NCBI RefSeq assembly: GCF_025140835.1
Contig: NZ_CP081153.1
Coordinates: 930,001 to 994,000, forward strand
DNA: 64,000 nucleotides
Source of the DNA: Aliiroseovarius sp. M344
GTDB lineage: Bacteria; Pseudomonadota; Alphaproteobacteria; Rhodobacterales; Rhodobacteraceae
Reading direction: 5' to 3'
Shown here: one piece after another, positions 62,114 to 64,000 of the stretch
Layout: every line of letters begins with the position of its first letter
Numbering within the stretch: position 1 is the stretch's first letter
Notes under the pieces: generated by a model
What the model saw: only the letters and a program-made list of their open reading frames with translations
Databases searched by the model: none
Told to the model about the DNA's origin: nothing
Made by a program: the position numbers and the translations under genes

Positions 62114-63199
62114 TTAGGTGCCTGATTTGATCTTGGTCCACATACGCGTCAGCACGCGCTGAACCTTCGATTCATAGGGTGATTTGGTATAGAGGTTCTT
62201 GACCGTTTCTTCACCCGGATAGATTGCCGGATCGCCGATAACGTCTTCAAGTAGGAACTCCTGGCTCGCTTTGTTGCCATTGGCGTAATAGACGTAATTC
62301 GACGCCGCAGCCATGTTTTCCGCATCCATGATGAAGTTCAGGAACTTGTGTGCTGCCTCTGGGTTTGGCGCATCCGTTGGGATCGCCATTTGGTCAAACC
62401 ACATAAGCGAGCCTTCTTCGAAGGCGTTATATGCAATTTCCACGCCGTTATCGGCTTCTGCAGCGCGGTCACGAGCTTGCAAGACATCGCCAGACCAACC
62501 GACAGCTACGCAGATGTCCCCATTGGCCAGCGCGTTAATGTATTCTGAGCTGTGGAATTTTTGAATGTAGGGGCGGACAGCCATTAGGACGGGTTCGACC
62601 TTTGCAATCACATCTGGATCGGCGCTGTCAGGATTTTCACCCAAATATTTCAAAGCCATTGGGATGATCTCGGTGGGAGCATCCAGAAAATGCACGCCAC
62701 ACTCTGCCAGTTTTTCCATGTTTGCTGGATTAAGCACCAGCTCCATGCTGTCGATAGGTGCGTCGTCACCCAGAATCTCTGTCACTTTGCCAACGTTAAC
62801 ACCAAGACCTGTTGTGCCCCACATATAGTTGATCGCATATTCATTGCCGGGGTCGTATTGCGCGGTGCGCTCTTCAATCACGTCCCACATATTGGCGATA
62901 TTCGGCAGCTGGGATTTGTCCAGCTTTTGGAAGGCACCAGCGGTGATCTGGCGTTGCAGAAAATCTGCGGTGGGCACAACGACATCGTAGCCCGAGCCAC
63001 CCGCCAGCATTTTTGTTTCCAGCACTTCGTTGGAATCGAACACGTCATAGACCAGGTCGATCCCGGTCTCTTCTTCGAATTTGGACAGCAGTTCTTCGTC
63101 GATATAGTCCGACCAGTTGTAAACACGCACCTCTTCGGCAATGGCAGCGCTTGCGCCCATCGCCAGTGCGACACTCATAGTTACCCAAGTCTTCTTCAT
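62114..63199 (-). CDS. potF: Polyamine ABC transporter periplasmic binding protein PotF
   Basis: 361 residues. Signal peptide (MKKTWVTMSVALAMGASAA, cut near residue 21) followed by the PotF/PotD mature start VRVYNWSDYIDEELLSKFEEE. Acidic and aromatic residues for polyamine binding occur along the chain (VFDSNEVLETKMLAGGSGYDVV, GWSGDVLQARDRA). ATG 63199 is chosen because it starts the signal peptide; GGGAGA lies upstream. The first gene of the pot-puu operon. Confidence 0.92.
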   Translation of the reverse strand: MKKTWVTMSVALAMGASAAIAEEVRVYNWSDYIDEELLSKFEEETGIDLVYDVFDSNEVLETKMLAGGSGYDVVVPTADFLQRQITAGAFQKLDKSQLPNIANMWDVIEERTAQYDPGNEYAINYMWGTTGLGVNVGKVTEILGDDAPIDSMELVLNPANMEKLAECGVHFLDAPTEIIPMALKYLGENPDSADPDVIAKVEPVLMAVRPYIQKFHSSEYINALANGDICVAVGWSGDVLQARDRAAEADNGVEIAYNAFEEGSLMWFDQMAIPTDAPNPEAAHKFLNFIMDAENMAAASNYVYYANGNKASQEFLLEDVIGDPAIYPGEETVKNLYTKSPYESKVQRVLTRMWTKIKSGT

Positions 63200-63257
63200 T
63201 ATTCGTTTCTCCCTGTTTGAGGTCGTAACCCCGATGCGCGACATTTGATCAAATAAA

Positions 63258-63278
63258 TACCATTTGCGCAATATGGTA
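63258..63278. promoter_or_regulatory. Inverted repeat in the potF/GntR divergent promoter
   Basis: TACCAT-9 nt-ATGGTA. FadR-type GntR proteins usually bind short inverted repeats; this one lies midway between potF and the regulator gene, so it is a plausible operator. Confidence 0.4.
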
Positions 63279-63362
63279 ATATTACGGATAGCATAGTAGG
63301 TTGCTTTCAAAGATTATCTTTGGGGCCAGATTTGGCAAACAATAGTTACAAAGGGGACGCGC

Positions 63363-64000
63363 GTGTCCGAGAAACCCGCGAAATTGCCGGATCACCAACG
63401 TGTTTATCGTGCATTGCGCGAGATGATTCTGTTTGGTGAACTCGCACCCGGTCAGCCAGTGACCATACAAGGTTTGGTTGGTGTGCTGGATGTCGGCATG
63501 ACTCCAGTGCGCGAGGCGATCCGCAGGTTGACGTCAGAAGGCGCGCTGATCTTCAAAGGAAATCGACGCGTGTCAGTGCCGCAGCCGGATATGGCGCAAT
63601 GGAATGAAATCGCCTTCGCTCGCTTGAGCGTCGAGCCAGAGTTGGCTCGTTTGGCTACCAAAAACATAGGCGTGCCAGAGATTGCCAGGCTCATCGAGTA
63701 TGATGAACAGCTGAACACCGCCATCGATCGGGGTGATGTGCGCGGGTATCTGGAAAACAATTACCGTTTCCATGCCTACCTATACGATCTGGCCGAGTCC
63801 GAGGTTCTGTCGTCGATTGCAAATATGCTTTGGCTGCGGGCCGGTCCATCGCTGCGCGTTGTGCTGGGCCGTTATGGCACCGCCAATCTGCCGGACAAGC
63901 ATGTCGAAGCGATTGATGCCCTGAAATCAGGGGATGCTGATCGTGTCGCGGCGGCCGTTCGCGGGGATATTGAACAGGGAATCGCTCAGGTGCGCGAGAC
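63363..64000 (+). CDS. GntR-family (FadR/FCD subfamily) regulator, 5' part
   Basis: At least 212 residues; the frame is open at the window end. Starts at GTG 63363 with AAAGGGGA 7 nt upstream. N-terminal winged HTH (GVLDVGMTPVREAIRRLTSEGAL at about 41-63) and an FCD effector domain with the conserved Asn/His pattern (NNYRFHAYLYDLAES, about 133-147). Divergent from the polyamine operon, which it probably represses; the ligand might be a polyamine or its glutamylated form. Confidence 0.88.
   Translation, partial: MSEKPAKLPDHQRVYRALREMILFGELAPGQPVTIQGLVGVLDVGMTPVREAIRRLTSEGALIFKGNRRVSVPQPDMAQWNEIAFARLSVEPELARLATKNIGVPEIARLIEYDEQLNTAIDRGDVRGYLENNYRFHAYLYDLAESEVLSSIANMLWLRAGPSLRVVLGRYGTANLPDKHVEAIDALKSGDADRVAAAVRGDIEQGIAQVRE

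Noticed and set aside
1..64000. tRNA, rRNA, CRISPR, prophage, IS or toxin-antitoxin loci
   Set aside because: Read through for clover-leaf ends, short regular direct repeats, transposase/integrase motifs and small paired genes; none was seen.

Overview
The window looks like chromosomal DNA from a Roseobacter-group alphaproteobacterium (Rhodobacterales). The reasons are the gene families and their order, dense operons with 1-8 bp overlaps, a GC-rich codon style, a bacterial NDUFS4-type Complex I accessory subunit, and short intergenic repeats of a kind I associate with this order. No rRNA, tRNA, insertion sequence, phage gene or CRISPR array was seen. Almost all DNA is coding, in about 54 protein genes.

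Layout. 1-1115: end of a periplasmic nitrate reductase operon (napB 3' part, napC) closed by a bidirectional terminator. 1131-12595: reductive pyrimidine catabolism. preT-preA (dihydropyrimidine dehydrogenase), a DMT transporter, hydA (dihydropyrimidinase), an M20 N-carbamoyl-amino-acid/beta-ureidopropionate hydrolase and an NMT1/ThiY-type ABC importer lie on the minus strand, with two tandem RutR-like TetR regulators on the plus strand and strong palindromic operator candidates. 12625-15067: divergent glpD/glpR. 15090-17919: a two-subunit Tat-exported molybdenum hydroxylase (IorAB type). 17916-24607: housekeeping genes (uvrB, NDUFS4-like subunit, alpha/beta hydrolase, glyA, nadK), with a 580 bp structured intergenic region. 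24616-30647: a degenerate NtrC-like regulator, prpE and maeB, with TTTGCAAA sites between the last two. 30821-34038: pyrimidine/purine nucleoside salvage (cdd-deoB-add-upp). 34061-38497: an unknown membrane protein, an acyl-CoA ligase, a DMT transporter and a sulfotransferase-like protein.

38641-46246: a fatty-acid beta-oxidation operon led by a MerR regulator (MerR, acyl-CoA dehydrogenase, 70-aa protein, GST, thiolase, cupin, FadJ), plus a second MerR gene. 46339-47498: a predicted Mn/heavy-metal membrane transporter with a near-perfect metalloregulator-like palindrome. 47569-51625: two overlapping PaaI-type thioesterases plus a MATE pump, convergent with DUF952-pyrD-arsC. 51806-56517: periplasmic 5'-nucleotidase, flavodoxin-like protein, SRAP (HMCES/YedK) protein and malonyl-CoA synthetase MatB. 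56526-64000: polyamine uptake and gamma-glutamylation (potFGHI-puuA-puuB), divergent from a FadR-type GntR regulator cut by the window end.

Biologically the window is dominated by scavenging of small nitrogen and carbon compounds: pyrimidines, nucleosides, nucleotides, polyamines, glycerol, propionate, malonate and fatty acids. I saw no clearly new multi-gene system. The most interesting material is regulatory: a double quasi-palindrome beside duplicated RutR regulators, a terminator that overlaps ScfR/RamB-like sites, an 18-bp perfect hairpin with a C-rich loop, a cluster of six CGGAAA motifs, dispersed hairpin repeats, and an AAA+ regulator that has lost its sigma-54 loop, its Walker-B glutamate and its phosphoacceptor aspartate.
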